Assembly: GCA_023954415.1 (NCBI GenBank)
Contig: JAMLIB010000002.1
Location: 1 to 64,000 of the forward strand
Origin: Trueperaceae bacterium
GTDB lineage: Bacteria > Deinococcota > Deinococci > Deinococcales > Trueperaceae
Length of the DNA stretch: 64,000 bases
Reading direction: 5' to 3'
The notes beneath the pieces were generated by a model. That model saw only the letters and a list, made by a program, of their open reading frames with translations. It was not told the DNA's origin and did not search any database. Positions 19,435 through 26,887 of this stretch are shown here, one piece after another. Every line of letters begins with the position of its first letter. Position 1 is the first letter of the stretch. Position numbers and translations under genes: made by a program.

Positions 19435-19641
19435 CGCCCCGTAGCCCGAAGTGCGCTCTTGCGAGCCCGACGCCATGTCAAGCGCGGCGCCAGAGCGATC
19501 AGTGGCGACGGAAGGCGGTGTTACATGGCTCATGACGAAGTCTTCGTGATCGCAAGTCAACGGCGGGGCCGTGAACGCCGCTTGCCGGGCGTGCAGCTGT
19601 AGGGCACCGGACCGAACCCCCAACGAGCGAGGGACCTGGCA

Positions 19642-19669
19642 GCTTGGCTTGCAGAGCTTGGCTTGCAGA
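19642..19669 (+). repeat. Two perfect 14-bp tandem copies
   Basis: GCTTGGCTTGCAGA occurs twice head to tail, followed by a partial third copy (GCTTGA). It lies in the leader region before the RIO kinase gene. Confidence 0.8.
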
Positions 19670-19834
19670 GCTTGACCGACGACGCTCGGCCTGCCGCGTG
19701 TGACCTGCCACGCTTGGCTCGCGGCGGCCGGCCGCCGGAGTCCGGCTCGAGCCTCCCACCGACGACACCCGTCGCACCCTCGAGGTGCCCGTCCCCACAC
19801 GGCCCGACCGGGCACCCATCCTCGGAGGAAGAGT

Positions 19835-20764
19835 TTGTCTCGTAACGACTTGTCAGGGAAGCTGGAGGAGTGGGCCGACGACGCCCAGTCCCACGGTTTC
19901 AGGAGCGGCATCACGGAGAGCACGTTCGAACCGGGGCGGCCGAAGCGCGACCGCAGGAAGCCGAGCGCCAAGCGCAGGGCGGCGGACCTGGTGTTGCCTG
20001 AGGCCGCCAGGCAAGCCGCGGACACGGAGACGGAGTTCGCGGACGCGGACATGCAGCGGCTCTACGCGCGCGGCTACTTCGACAGGCTGATCGGCCAGGT
20101 GAAGGGCGGCAAGGAGGCGACCGTCTACCTGGTTGGCCGCGGCGACGAGCTGTTCGCCGCCAAGGTGTACGCCGACATCGACGCGCGCACGTTCCGCGAC
20201 GACTCGGCCTACTGGGCCGGGATCACCATCCCGGACGCGCGCATCGCCAGGGCCATGAAGCACCGCACGCGAGCGGGTCAGGCAGCCAGGGCCGCCTTCT
20301 GGGTCGGCAGGGAGTACATGTACCTCTGGCAGCTCCATAGGGCGGGGCTGCCCGTACCGCGGCCCGCGGTCGGGCCGGAGGCGACGGCGATCAGCGCGGC
20401 CGGCGCGGTCGTGCTCATGCAGTTCATTGGTGAGGGCGACGTGCCGGCGCCGCGCCTCTCGGACGTCCGGTTGGCCGGAGCCGAGGCGGAGTCGGCGTAC
20501 GCCCAGAGCGCCGCCATCCTCGTCCGCCTCGCGGAGTTCGGCCTCGTGCACGGCGACTTCTCGACCTACAACCTCCTCTGGCACCGGGAGAAGGTCGTCC
20601 TGATCGACGTGCCGCAGATGCTGGAGCTCCGCAACGGGCGCACGGCGCATGAGCTGTTGGCGCGTGACGTCAGCTCGCTCGTCACGTCGTTCCGGCGGCT
20701 GCGCGTGAACGCGGACGAGGGGGAGTTGCGCAGGGCCGTGCTCGGCGCGGCTAGGGAGGGCTAG
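19835..20764 (+). CDS. RIO1-family atypical Ser/Thr kinase
   Basis: 309 residues from TTG 19835; GGAGG six bases upstream supports this rare start. RIO kinase motifs are in order: GGKEATVYLV (nucleotide loop, about residue 95), AAKVY (catalytic Lys), a REYMYLWQLHRAGLPVPRP segment, LVHGDFSTYNLLW (catalytic loop with Asp and Asn) and LIDVPQ (metal-binding Asp). RIO1/RIO2 act in ribosome maturation in archaea and eukaryotes; bacterial roles are poorly known. The first 90 residues are a charged Lys/Arg-rich extension. Stands alone, no operon partners. Confidence 0.9.
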   Translation: MSRNDLSGKLEEWADDAQSHGFRSGITESTFEPGRPKRDRRKPSAKRRAADLVLPEAARQAADTETEFADADMQRLYARGYFDRLIGQVKGGKEATVYLVGRGDELFAAKVYADIDARTFRDDSAYWAGITIPDARIARAMKHRTRAGQAARAAFWVGREYMYLWQLHRAGLPVPRPAVGPEATAISAAGAVVLMQFIGEGDVPAPRLSDVRLAGAEAESAYAQSAAILVRLAEFGLVHGDFSTYNLLWHREKVVLIDVPQMLELRNGRTAHELLARDVSSLVTSFRRLRVNADEGELRRAVLGAAREG

Positions 20765-20907
20765 GCCCGCGGTCGCGGTAGTTGCCGAGAGCGCCCTGGT
20801 AGAGGGCGGGGGCCGAACCGGGTTGGCCCGCGTCCAGCGCCGCCAGCGTGGCGTACATGCTGACGCGCAGCAACGCGGTCCAGAGGCCGCCGCGAGGCGC
20901 CCGCCTC

Positions 20908-21768
20908 CTAGTCCGCGTCGAGGTCTATCGCGTGATGGTCGAGGTTGGCGATGCCACGCTTCCAGTAACCGTCGACCACGACCCGCTCTTTAGACAGCCC
21001 GAGCTCGCGGCGGAAGTAGTCGCGGATCGGCCGGAGGGCCCCAGCCTCGCCGGCGGCGAAGACGAACCAGTCGTCGCCGTCGGGCGGGAGCACTTGGCGG
21101 ACGGCGCGCTCGAGGCCACCAGCCCCGGCGTGATCTCGCAGCACCCACGTGACCTCGACGTCGGGGCGGTCCGTGAGCTTCTGGCGCTCCGCGGCGTCGG
21201 CCACCTCCACCACTACCCGCGCGGAGGCCGTCTCCGGCAGCTCCTCGGCGAACCGGCCCATGGCCGGCAGCGCCGACTCGTCGCCGGCCATCAGGTAGAA
21301 GGAGTAGTTCTCCGGGAAGACGATGTTGCCGCGGGGGCCCATGACGCCGAGCTGGTCGCCCGGCTTGGCCGCCGCCGCCCAGGCGGAACCGACCCCGCGA
21401 CCGTGCACGACGAAGTCGATGACCAGCTCCCCCGTCTCCGGCAGCCAGCCCCTCACCGTGTAGTCGCGGAAGACGGGCTCGGCCGCGCCTTCCGGGCTCA
21501 CCCAGCCCTCCTTCGTCCGCTGCGGCATGACGACCTCGCCGGACGGCTGCGGGAAGAGGACCTTCACGTGGTCCGTCGGGGCGAGGCGCACGTACGGGAA
21601 GCCGGCGTCCAGGTCGGGGCCGGCCAGGAAGACGCGCCGGTAGCGCGGGGTGATCTGCTCTACGCGGCTCACTCTCACGACACGCCGGCCGACGTTCTCG
21701 ATGAAGTTCACCTGCGTCTGCCCGGTGCGGTTCGGACCGGACCAGGTCCGGGGTTGGCGCGTGGTCAC
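20908..21768 (-). CDS. Siderophore-interacting FAD/NAD(P)H ferric-chelate reductase
   Basis: 286 residues from GTG 21768, with AGGAG seven bases upstream. The N-terminal half is the FAD-binding beta barrel (RRVFLAGPDL, FRDYTVRGW flavin motif) and the C-terminal half the SIP-type NAD(P)H domain (YLMAGDESALPAMGR, FVFAAGEAGALRPIR, VDGYWKRG). Family members (ViuB/YqjH type) reduce ferric siderophores in the cytoplasm to release iron. A 14-bp palindrome 60 bases upstream could be a regulatory site. Confidence 0.92.
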   Translation of the reverse strand: MTTRQPRTWSGPNRTGQTQVNFIENVGRRVVRVSRVEQITPRYRRVFLAGPDLDAGFPYVRLAPTDHVKVLFPQPSGEVVMPQRTKEGWVSPEGAAEPVFRDYTVRGWLPETGELVIDFVVHGRGVGSAWAAAAKPGDQLGVMGPRGNIVFPENYSFYLMAGDESALPAMGRFAEELPETASARVVVEVADAAERQKLTDRPDVEVTWVLRDHAGAGGLERAVRQVLPPDGDDWFVFAAGEAGALRPIRDYFRRELGLSKERVVVDGYWKRGIANLDHHAIDLDAD

Positions 21769-21828
21769 GTTTGGTCTCCTATCGGTGGCGCGAGCGATTG
21801 TCCGCCATGATCGTCTGGTGGTCGTGGC

Positions 21829-21842
21829 AACCGCATGCGGTT
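21829..21842 (-). promoter_or_regulatory. 14-bp perfect palindrome upstream of the ferric-chelate reductase gene
   Basis: AACCGCATGCGGTT is self-complementary without a spacer and lies 60 bases before the GTG at 21768. It does not look like a Fur box. An operator role is inferred from position only. Confidence 0.35.
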
Positions 21843-21936
21843 CGGGCGGCTGCCTATGGACTTCGCGCCAACGCCGTGAACGTCTCGGCTCGTGCCCGCG
21901 TGTACCGAGCAGCGGCCTTATTCCCGAGTGATGTTA

Positions 21937-22488
21937 TCAGGATTGGCCGGTGGCTTGCGAGCCTGCTGGAGCCGGGTACGTGACCCTCGACCCCTCCACG
22001 ACCGCGAACTTCGTCAATGAGTGTGGCGTGGACTTGTCAGCGGACATGATGTCGAGCACGCGCACCCCGCGCACGAGCAGCGCGTCGCCGATGAGCGAGC
22101 GGTGGCACCGCCACGGCACGGCCTCGGCGCACATGATGGCGAGGTCGTCGCCCTCGCCTTCCTTCACCAGCGCCTCCACCGCCTGGGCGAACTCCGGCGT
22201 CTGCATGTAGTCGGCGTAGCCGCGGAAGGACGCGTTCCGCCAACCCAGGTTGACGCTGTCCTTGTGGGCGTGGCGCAGCCCGCCCAGCTCCTTCGCCCAC
22301 CGGTACGAGATGCCGGCGGCCGCGAGGCTGGCCGGCAACTCGTCCTGGCCGAACTGCGGGTTGTGGCGCGACCTCGGCACCGTGCGCACGTCCACGAGCC
22401 GCTCGACGCCGTGGGCGGTGAGCATGCCGATGAACACCTCGATCGGGTGCGTGGAGTGGCCGACGGTGAAGATCGTTTCGGCGGGCAT
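21937..22488 (-). CDS. DUF488 family protein
   Basis: 183 residues from ATG 22488. The opening ETIFTVGHSTHPIEVF, then VDVRTVPRSRHNPQF, LGGLR and the Cys-containing MCAEAVPWRCHRSLI are the standard DUF488 motifs. Biochemical role of the family is unsettled. No Shine-Dalgarno is seen. A TAnnnT -10 match (TACTCT, 22499-22494) ends five bases before the ATG, so translation may be leaderless. An upstream in-frame start at 22551 adds a tail not typical of the family. Confidence 0.85.
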   Translation of the reverse strand: MPAETIFTVGHSTHPIEVFIGMLTAHGVERLVDVRTVPRSRHNPQFGQDELPASLAAAGISYRWAKELGGLRHAHKDSVNLGWRNASFRGYADYMQTPEFAQAVEALVKEGEGDDLAIMCAEAVPWRCHRSLIGDALLVRGVRVLDIMSADKSTPHSLTKFAVVEGSRVTYPAPAGSQATGQS

Positions 22489-22493
22489 GGGTA

Positions 22494-22499
22494 AGAGTA
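22494..22499 (-). promoter_or_regulatory. Candidate -10 element giving a leaderless DUF488 mRNA
   Basis: TACTCT on the minus strand, five bases upstream of the ATG at 22488. Same spacing as the -10 before the LysM gene. No -35 match. Confidence 0.35.
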
Positions 22500-22568
22500 G
22501 ACCCTGAACGGTCTGACCTTCCCAGGATGAGGATCGCGGCCGCGCAGGCACGCACGGCGACCGTCCGT

Positions 22569-22961
22569 TTACCAGATAGCTTCTACCGACCCGCTCGCTC
22601 GGATGCGCGCATCCTTGGTGACGAGCGGCACGCCCAGCCGAAGAGCCGTCGCGACGATCATCCGGTCAGCGGGATCCGGATGGAAGGGCGACAGTTCGAC
22701 GGCGCCCAAGGCGATCGCCGGGTCGATGGCCTCGAAGCGCAAGAAGGAGAGCGCAAGGCAGCCGCGAACGAGCGTGGTCATGTCGACCGTGAGTTCCAGC
22801 CGGCCTTTCTTGACCAGCAGCGCCGCTTCCCACACGCTGATGGCGGACACGACGATGCGGCCATCACGTCTGGCAAGCTCGATCCGCTCCGCCGCGGCTC
22901 GGCTGAGCCGACCAGGATCGCTCAGCCACCAGAGCCAAGCGTGCGTGTCGAGCAAGATCAC
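22569..22961 (-). CDS. PIN-domain toxin (VapC type)
   Basis: 130 residues, full length for a PIN toxin. Acidic residues of the active site are visible: Asp in MILLDTHAWLWW, Glu in SAISVWEAAL, Asp in PFHPDPADRMIVATA, Asp in LVTKDARI. Expected to be an RNase, possibly tRNA-specific, held inactive by the antitoxin encoded directly upstream. Starts with ATG that overlaps the antitoxin stop by four bases (ATGA). Confidence 0.92.
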   Translation of the reverse strand: MILLDTHAWLWWLSDPGRLSRAAAERIELARRDGRIVVSAISVWEAALLVKKGRLELTVDMTTLVRGCLALSFLRFEAIDPAIALGAVELSPFHPDPADRMIVATALRLGVPLVTKDARIRASGSVEAIW

Positions 22962-23185
22962 CGAAGCGCTTCCCAGTCATCCTCTCCCACCGGCTCCGTC
23001 GGGCCGTCGTACCGGAGTACGACTCCCCGGAGAAGCCGAAGCGCGTCGTCATCATCGCCGTAGGGCTCGATCCTGATCACCGGGCGACCCCGGTCCGTCA
23101 CCAAGAGGGGCTCTCCCGTCGCCTCGACTTCGCGAAGGTACTCGAGAACCTTCGGCTTCAGCTCCGACTTCGAGACTGTGCGCAT
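22958..23185 (-). CDS. Phd/YefM-type antitoxin
   Basis: 75 residues from ATG 23185, preceded by GAGG about nine bases upstream. MRTVSKSELKPKVLEYLREVE and the following TGEPLLVTDRGRPVIRIEPY match the Phd/YefM fold: a DNA-binding N-terminus and a toxin-wrapping C-terminal tail. Cotranscribed with the PIN toxin. Autoregulation is likely through the inverted repeat at 23224-23240. Confidence 0.88.
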   Translation of the reverse strand: MRTVSKSELKPKVLEYLREVEATGEPLLVTDRGRPVIRIEPYGDDDDALRLLRGVVLRYDGPTEPVGEDDWEALR

Positions 23186-23223
23186 AGCCGCTTTCCTCTC
23201 ACACGCCGCCGGGCAATTATGCC

Positions 23224-23256
23224 CATGGTCTGTGACCATGAGCGTAATGCATTCTA
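23224..23256 (-). promoter_or_regulatory. Operator and -10 element of the PIN/Phd toxin-antitoxin operon
   Basis: CATGGTC and GACCATG form a perfect 7-bp inverted repeat with a 3-base spacer (23224-23240), 38 bases before the antitoxin ATG. On the minus strand TAGAAT (23256-23251) would place the transcription start next to the repeat, ideal for autorepression. Confidence 0.55.
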
Positions 23257-23295
23257 CCCGGAGTACGGTTACCGGCGGTTACGCCGCCGGCGTCC

Positions 23296-24897
23296 TTACC
23301 AGCTCTCGACGGCCTCCGCGAACGCCTTCCCTGTGACGTCGTCGAACACCACGAACCTGATCAGGTCGAACGTGCCCCGCTGGAGCCAGCTCTTGGCGAC
23401 CCCCGCCGCGATCGGCGCGGCGATCTCTGGCGGGAACGCGCATCGGCCGGTGCCGATCGCCGGCACCGCCACGGACCTCGCACCCAGCTGGGCGGCTAGG
23501 GCGAACGCGGCCTCGTGGCGCTGGCGCAGGACCTCACGCTCACGGACGCCCCCACGCCACGGCTGCGCCGCCGTGTGGATGACGTAGGTCGCGGGGATGC
23601 CGAAGGCGGGTGTGAAGACCGCCTGCCCGAAGTCGACGCCCCCGATCGCGCGCATGGCCGCCACGTGCCGCGGACCGCCCGCACGGGCGAGCGCGCCGTC
23701 GACACCGGCGGCACCCATCAGGGCGCGGTTCGAGGAGTTGACGACGGCGTCCACCGCTTGCTTCGTGATGTCGCCCTTCACGACCTGGACGCGGCCCGCC
23801 GGCGAGGCGGCCTCGTAGAGGACGACGGGGGTAGCAAGGGCCTGCGCGATCCGCGCCTCCAGTTCTCGCCGCTCCCGCTCTCGCGTCTCCTCCTCCCCGA
23901 ACTCCCAGATGACGTTCCTTCCTCGCTCGCCGAGGGCCCTCTTCCGCTCGGTCAGGACGCGTTCCGCGGCCACCATGGCCGACCGCTTCCTGTCGTTCGA
24001 GCCGTGGTAACGGTCGCGTGACTTCACGTCCGAGTAGCGCGCCGCGGGGCTGAAGGCGCGTTGCCGGACGTACCCCTCCATCTGCCCGAACTCCGCCTCC
24101 TCGCGGGAACGCTCCTCGCCTGCCGGCAACGTGCAGATCAGCGCGTCGAGCCGGCCGAGCCACTGCCTCGCCGCCTGCTCGTCCTCACTCGCCGCGGCTT
24201 GCGCCAGTTTGCGCTTGACGCCGGCCAGCTCTACCAGCACCCTAGCCTGGGCGACGCGTTCGTCCGTAGACGCGGCCTCCCAGGCAGCGGGCGAGAACCA
24301 CGGGAGGTCGATCGGGTAGCTCTCCTCGTCGGGCGCGCCGGTCACGACGTCGTCCCAGTACAGCTTCAGCCTCAGATCCGCGTGACCGGGCTCGAGCTCG
24401 AGGCTCACGAGGTAGTCGCCCGGCATGCCGGCGAGCAGGTCGGAGAGGGCGATGCCCCTGTCATCCGTCCCCAAACCGGCGGTCCGGGCCGCGGCCGCGT
24501 CGGCATGGGCCAAGAGGGCAGCAGTCCGGGGCTCGGCGGCGAGCCGGACGTCGCGGCCACGCAACGAGCTCAAGCCGGCCACCTCCACCTCGAACGCGCG
24601 CGCCATGTCGGTCTCGTTGGCGAGGAAGACGTAGTTGCCCCTGCCGGCGTCGGCCATACCGCGCAGGAGGTCCTCGTCGTAGTGGACACCGAGCCCCATC
24701 GTCGTCGTGGTAACCCCGTGTGAGGCCGCTCGAGTGACGTCCTGCGCGATAAGACCGCGGTCGGTGACCCCGCAGTTCGCTTGGCCGTCGCTCAGGAGCA
24801 CGACCCGGCCGACGACGCCCGGCTCTGCGCAAGCCATCACCTGCGAGAGGCCCTCGGCCCAGCCGCCGAAGAGGTTGGTGCTGCCGCCGGCCCGCAC
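23296..24897 (-). CDS. 5'-truncated VWA domain joined to a macro domain
   Basis: Open frame of 533 codons from GTG 24897. The first about 110 residues are the second half of a VWA domain (AGGSTNLFGGWAEGL, the MIDAS Thr motif, then VVLLSDGQANCG). The first half with DxSxS is absent. VWA-like sequence (VVAKV, then DRVDAAIDAV) continues in frame upstream of the GTG, but is cut by the TAG stop of the LysM gene at 24972-24970. After a helical middle comes a macro domain (about residues 365-530): VKGDITKQAVDAVVNSSN, GVDGALARAGG, PAIGTGRCAFPPE. Macro domains bind or hydrolyse ADP-ribose derivatives. The gene seems to have lost its 5' end by deletion or insertion, so the product may be non-functional or only the macro part may act. 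Confidence 0.7.
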   Translation of the reverse strand: MRAGGSTNLFGGWAEGLSQVMACAEPGVVGRVVLLSDGQANCGVTDRGLIAQDVTRAASHGVTTTTMGLGVHYDEDLLRGMADAGRGNYVFLANETDMARAFEVEVAGLSSLRGRDVRLAAEPRTAALLAHADAAAARTAGLGTDDRGIALSDLLAGMPGDYLVSLELEPGHADLRLKLYWDDVVTGAPDEESYPIDLPWFSPAAWEAASTDERVAQARVLVELAGVKRKLAQAAASEDEQAARQWLGRLDALICTLPAGEERSREEAEFGQMEGYVRQRAFSPAARYSDVKSRDRYHGSNDRKRSAMVAAERVLTERKRALGERGRNVIWEFGEEETRERERRELEARIAQALATPVVLYEAASPAGRVQVVKGDITKQAVDAVVNSSNRALMGAAGVDGALARAGGPRHVAAMRAIGGVDFGQAVFTPAFGIPATYVIHTAAQPWRGGVREREVLRQRHEAAFALAAQLGARSVAVPAIGTGRCAFPPEIAAPIAAGVAKSWLQRGTFDLIRFVVFDDVTGKAFAEAVESW

Positions 24898-24969
24898 GGC
24901 GTCGATGGCCGCGTCGACCCGATCCCTGGGCGAGCCATCCGCCGCCGTCCGAACCTTGGCTACGACCGA

Positions 24970-26718
24970 CTACAGCTGCGGAACGATGAGCACCATCCCC
25001 GGGAAGATCAGGTTGGGGTCGTCGATGAGGTGGGCGTTCGCCTCCAGCACGCGCGGCCACTGCGAGCCCTGGCGGTAGAAGAACGTGGCGATCGACGAGA
25101 GCGAGTCGAGCGGCTGCACGGTGTAGATGCCGCGCGCGCCCGTCAGCGTGGCCACCTGCTGCTGGGCCTCCTGAAGCTCGGAGCGGATCCGCGCGAGCTC
25201 CGCCTGGCGCTCCTCGCTCACCTGCTCGAGCTGGGTCCTCTCGTCTGACAGCGACTCGAGCTCGCGCGTGAGGTCGGCGGCGCGCGCCCTGGCGCTGTCG
25301 AGGTCCAGCGAGGTCGCTCCCAGGCGCTGCTGAAGATCGGAGCGCAGCGCTTGCGACGCGTCCACCGTGGCGCGCAGGCGCCCCAGCTCCTCGACGGCCT
25401 CGTCGCGCTCGGCCACCAGCCCGTCGCGCTGGGCAGCGAGCTGATCGCGCTGACTGGCGGCCTCGTCGCGCTCGGCCGCGAGCCCATCACGCTCGGAAGC
25501 GAGCTCGGCTGCCTGGGCGGCGAGCCCGTCGCGTTCGCTCACGGTGGCGGCAAGATCGGCCTGTGCAGCGCTGAGGGCGGTAGCGACCTCGTCACGCTCG
25601 GCGACTGAGGCGGCGAGGTTCGCCTGCGTCGCACTCAGGGCCGTCGCGACCTCGTCGCGCTCGCTCACGGCCGCAGCGAGGTCCGCCTGCGTCGCGGTGA
25701 GGGCGGTCACGACCTCGTCACGCTGCTGCATGACGATGTCCAGGCTCATCCTCGCCTCCTCGGCGGAAGCGTCCCCCTCCCCTGAGGCACCCACTCCAGA
25801 GGCACCCGCTGCAGAGGCGGTGCTCGCCGCCTCGGCCGCCGCCCTCGCCTCGGACGCCGCGGTGCGAGCGCCTTCGAGCTCGACCACGATCGCATCGCGT
25901 TCTTCCATGACCGCCGTGAGCTGGCGCGTTAGGTCGTCCCTGGCGACCCGCAGTTCGGCGATCTCGCGATCGGCCGCGTCGCTCAGGACGCGCAGGTCGG
26001 CAAGGTCGCCCCGTTCGTGGTCGAGCGCGGCACGTAGGTCGGCGACCTCCGCCATCGCGGCCGAGGCCTCATCGCGAGCAGCCTGTAGGAAAGCCACTGG
26101 CGCCGCGGCCACCGCCCCGGCCGCGTCGCCCGCGGCCGCGCCCTGGCCGGACTCGAGCGCTTCGAGCCGCGCCTGAGCCGCCTCGGACTGGGCTCGAGCC
26201 TCCTCCAACTGGGCCGTCGCCTGGGCGCGCCCCGCGATGGCCTCGTTCAACTGGGCATTGACGGCGTCACGCTCGGCGTTGGCCGCGGCGAGGTCGGCCC
26301 CGGCCTGGTCCCTCTCGGCGTTGGCCTGACCAAGCTGGGCGTTGACCGAGGCCACCTGGGCCAGGGCGGCGTCGACCCGACCCTGGGCCTCGCCCAACCT
26401 CGCCTCGAGGCCGGTAACCCGGTCCTGGAGGTCGGTCACGTTCGCGGCCGCCGTGTCGCGGTCGGCCTCGGCGCGCGCGAGCGTGTCGAGCGCCTCCGCG
26501 AGGCTCGCCTCGACGGCCTCCTTCGCGCTCGTCGCCTGGCTCAGCTCGCCCTGGAGACTCGTGACGCGGCCGGACAAGGTCGCGTTCTGCTCGGTGAGCT
26601 CCTTCTCCAGCTTGCTCGGGCCGCAGGCGAGCAGGAGCGTGAGCGGCATGACCGCCGCGAGGACTACGAACGAGGCCCGCCTCCGGCGAGCCGCTGGCCG
26701 GGTGCTCTGGTTGCGCAT
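24970..26718 (-). CDS. Coiled-coil lipoprotein with C-terminal LysM domain
   Basis: 582 residues from ATG 26718. The N-terminus has an Arg-rich start, a hydrophobic run and lipobox LLLACGPS, so it is probably a lipoprotein attached at Cys near residue 32. Most of the rest is a long coiled coil (about residues 35-520) with degenerate repeats of the type SERDEVATALSATQADLAA and RDGLAAERDEAASQRDQL. The last 50 residues are a LysM domain (YTVQPLDSLSSIATFFYRQG, ending FPGMVLIVPQL) that binds peptidoglycan. Probable structural link between membrane and cell wall. The -10 element TATATT ends five bases before the ATG, implying a leaderless mRNA. Confidence 0.87.
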   Translation of the reverse strand: MRNQSTRPAARRRRASFVVLAAVMPLTLLLACGPSKLEKELTEQNATLSGRVTSLQGELSQATSAKEAVEASLAEALDTLARAEADRDTAAANVTDLQDRVTGLEARLGEAQGRVDAALAQVASVNAQLGQANAERDQAGADLAAANAERDAVNAQLNEAIAGRAQATAQLEEARAQSEAAQARLEALESGQGAAAGDAAGAVAAAPVAFLQAARDEASAAMAEVADLRAALDHERGDLADLRVLSDAADREIAELRVARDDLTRQLTAVMEERDAIVVELEGARTAASEARAAAEAASTASAAGASGVGASGEGDASAEEARMSLDIVMQQRDEVVTALTATQADLAAAVSERDEVATALSATQANLAASVAERDEVATALSAAQADLAATVSERDGLAAQAAELASERDGLAAERDEAASQRDQLAAQRDGLVAERDEAVEELGRLRATVDASQALRSDLQQRLGATSLDLDSARARAADLTRELESLSDERTQLEQVSEERQAELARIRSELQEAQQQVATLTGARGIYTVQPLDSLSSIATFFYRQGSQWPRVLEANAHLIDDPNLIFPGMVLIVPQL

Positions 26719-26723
26719 GACCG

Positions 26724-26729
26724 AATATA
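26724..26729 (-). promoter_or_regulatory. -10 element of the LysM lipoprotein gene, leaderless arrangement
   Basis: TATATT on the minus strand (26729-26724) followed by five bases and the ATG at 26718. Transcription would begin at or one base from the start codon. No Shine-Dalgarno and no clear -35. Confidence 0.55.
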
Positions 26730-26850
26730 CAAGGCGAGGGGCACTTCAGACGAGACTCATGAGAGCGGCCCAGGGAACGAGCGCTAGGCCCAGCGTAGGC
26801 CGCCCACGGCGAATGGCCGGAACTTTCTTCTCAAACTGCTGAACAATGTA

Positions 26851-26879
26851 TTGACACCCGACCCGCTAGCCCCTACACT
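26851..26879 (+). promoter_or_regulatory. Consensus promoter of the RpiR regulator gene, leaderless arrangement
   Basis: TTGACA (26851-26856), 17-base spacer, TACACT (26874-26879). Only eight bases separate the -10 from the ATG at 26888, so the mRNA should begin at or within two bases of the start codon. Confidence 0.8.
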
Positions 26880-26887
26880 CCCCTCAA

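Larger units (their letters stand above)
19093..19834. other. Intergenic region, 742 bp, between divergent MoxR operon and RIO kinase gene
   Basis: Holds the palindrome at 19221-19236, a plus-strand promoter at 19406-19434 and a 14-bp tandem repeat at 19642-19669. Open frames across it have no Shine-Dalgarno and no recognisable protein. A 24-codon frame (ATG 19475 to 19549) follows the promoter but I cannot support it as a gene. Confidence 0.4.

Noticed and set aside
19475-19602. Small open frames downstream of the promoter at 19406
   Set aside because: No Shine-Dalgarno, no recognisable sequence and wrong distance for leaderless translation.
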